The position numbers and the translations under genes were made by a program. Shown here piece by piece: positions 63,155 to 64,000 of a stretch of DNA of 64,000 nt. The notes beneath the pieces are model-generated. The model was not told where the DNA came from. It saw nothing but the letters and a program-made list of their open reading frames with translations, and did not search any database. The stretch is from contig NZ_CP053985.1 in assembly GCF_013267355.1 (NCBI RefSeq), positions 1,488,001 to 1,552,000 of the forward strand, read 5' to 3'. How positions within the stretch are numbered: position 1 is the first letter of the stretch; every line of letters begins with the position of its first letter. Source of the DNA: Achromobacter pestifer (GTDB lineage: Bacteria > Pseudomonadota > Gammaproteobacteria > Burkholderiales > Burkholderiaceae_B).

Positions 63155-64000
63155 CTAGGCGACGCCGCGGCGCCTGTCGCGGCGGTACAGGGCATAGCCC
63201 AGCGGCCACATGGCCGCGACCATGAACTTCGCCGCCGGATTGGTCAGCTTATAGGCCTGCACCGCCGTCGCCACCCCGGAGTGCTTCAGATGCAGCCGGA
63301 AGCGGGTATAGCGCGCCGCGGCCATGATGAACTCGCGCGGCCGGTAGCGGAAGAATTCCAGATGGTGCTGCAGCATGTCCCAGGCCAGCAGGTACAGGCC
63401 CTGGGCATTGTTGCCTACCGAGACCGCGCCCTGGCTCAGGCCGCCGGGTGTGTCGTGATAGGTACGCACCACGCGGTTGATGAAGCGGCTGAGATAACCC
63501 GCGCGCGCGATCGCCCACCACACCAGGCTTTCGGGCACGAAGCCTGCGACATCCTCAGGGAAGGGATACTTCCTGAGGATGTCGGTGCGCATACAGCCGA
63601 ACTTCTCGCCCTTGATGCGATAGCGGAAATAGACGTCCACGGCCGTGCTGTCGAACACGTCTTGCGGATAACGGTCGCCGACGATGCTGCCGTCGGGGCG
63701 CGCGCACAGGCCCGTCACGGCCACGTAGGATTCGCGCCGTGCCGGCGGAATGCTGTCCCAGGCCTCCTTGAACGTGGCCAGGGCGTCGGGCGGCATCTCG
63801 TCGTCGCTGTCCAGGCCGACGATGAGTTCGCCGCGCGCCTCGCGCACGCCACGGTTGAAAGCGGTTTTCTTGTGGCGGTTGTTCTGCCAGAAATAGCGGA
63901 TCGGAAAATCGGCGCGCGCCTGCCAGTCCAGGATGGCTTCATGGGTGTTGTCGGTGGAACCGTCGTCCACCACGACCCATTCGAAATCCCGGAAAGTCTG
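63155..64000 (-). CDS. Family 2 glycosyltransferase, 5' end outside window
   Basis: The C-terminal 281 residues of a GT2 enzyme. The frame is open to the window edge and reads WVVVDDGSTDNTHEAI, the end of the nucleotide-sugar-binding strand, so only about ten residues are likely missing. VGLDSDDEMPPDAL carries the DxD-type metal site. The C-terminal part (PESLVWWAIARAGYLSRFINRVVRTYHDTPGG) is of the kind seen in surface-polysaccharide glycosyltransferases. It converges with the Liv transporter operon. Confidence 0.85.
   Translation of the reverse strand, partial: QTFRDFEWVVVDDGSTDNTHEAILDWQARADFPIRYFWQNNRHKKTAFNRGVREARGELIVGLDSDDEMPPDALATFKEAWDSIPPARRESYVAVTGLCARPDGSIVGDRYPQDVFDSTAVDVYFRYRIKGEKFGCMRTDILRKYPFPEDVAGFVPESLVWWAIARAGYLSRFINRVVRTYHDTPGGLSQGAVSVGNNAQGLYLLAWDMLQHHLEFFRYRPREFIMAAARYTRFRLHLKHSGVATAVQAYKLTNPAAKFMVAAMWPLGYALYRRDRRRGVA

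Overview
The window is GC-rich, densely coded DNA from a Gram-negative betaproteobacterium. The gene content (dusB-fis, purH-ruvC-ruvA, minCDE, galU, Gram-negative porin, MarR-controlled aromatic catabolism, many ABC importers) fits Burkholderiales, most likely the Alcaligenaceae (Achromobacter/Bordetella group). That assignment comes from gene content and codon style, not from a database match. I see no rRNA, tRNA, insertion sequence, prophage or CRISPR array.

Layout. 1-5 kb: end of a YheT-type hydrolase, a BepA-like periplasmic protease, galU, a CtaG-like membrane protein and a porin. 5-9 kb (minus strand): a magnesium module made of an MgtC-C-terminal-like small protein, a short proline-rich leader peptide with alternative RNA stems, and the P-type Mg2+ ATPase mgtA. 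9.2-10.5 kb: a CaCA cation antiporter behind a yybP-ykoY (Mn2+) riboswitch. 10.6-18 kb: pepP, a TM2-type protein, a UbiH-like hydroxylase, dusB-fis, purH, ruvC, ruvA. 18-23.5 kb (minus): NDUFA9-like protein, threonine/hydroxyaspartate dehydratase-like enzyme, ruvB, and an EnvZ/OmpR-like two-component system. 23.7-27 kb: an usher-like outer-membrane protein and recQ. 27-29.4 kb (minus): a CydAB-like pair whose CydA lacks every canonical haem ligand. 29.5-33.6 kb: glnS and minCDE. 33.6-38.9 kb: glycine-zipper lipoprotein, isochorismatase-like hydrolase, ettA, a divergent EamA transporter/AraC pair, and an acidic His-tailed protein. 39-44.6 kb (minus): a complete dpp/opp-type peptide importer.

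44.7-63.1 kb is a catabolic locus. A MarR regulator is divergent from a near-continuous plus-strand run: indolepyruvate-oxidoreductase-like IorA/IorB, a PDR-type reductase, Rieske oxygenase alpha and beta, an acyl-CoA ligase, a thiolase-like protein without catalytic Cys/His, a DUF35-SDR fusion, an isatin-hydrolase-like cyclase, an SDR and a Liv-type ABC importer. The parts fit a CoA-linked route from indole-3-acetate or indole-3-pyruvate through a dioxindole-3-acetyl-CoA and isatin to isatinate, resembling the MarR-controlled iad-type auxin-degradation loci. The pathway is inferred. The window ends in a family 2 glycosyltransferase cut by the edge.

Most notable items: the mgtL-like leader/attenuator, the haem-ligand-less CydAB-like pair, and the putative isatin-forming auxin pathway with its retro-aldolase-like thiolase/DUF35-SDR pair.
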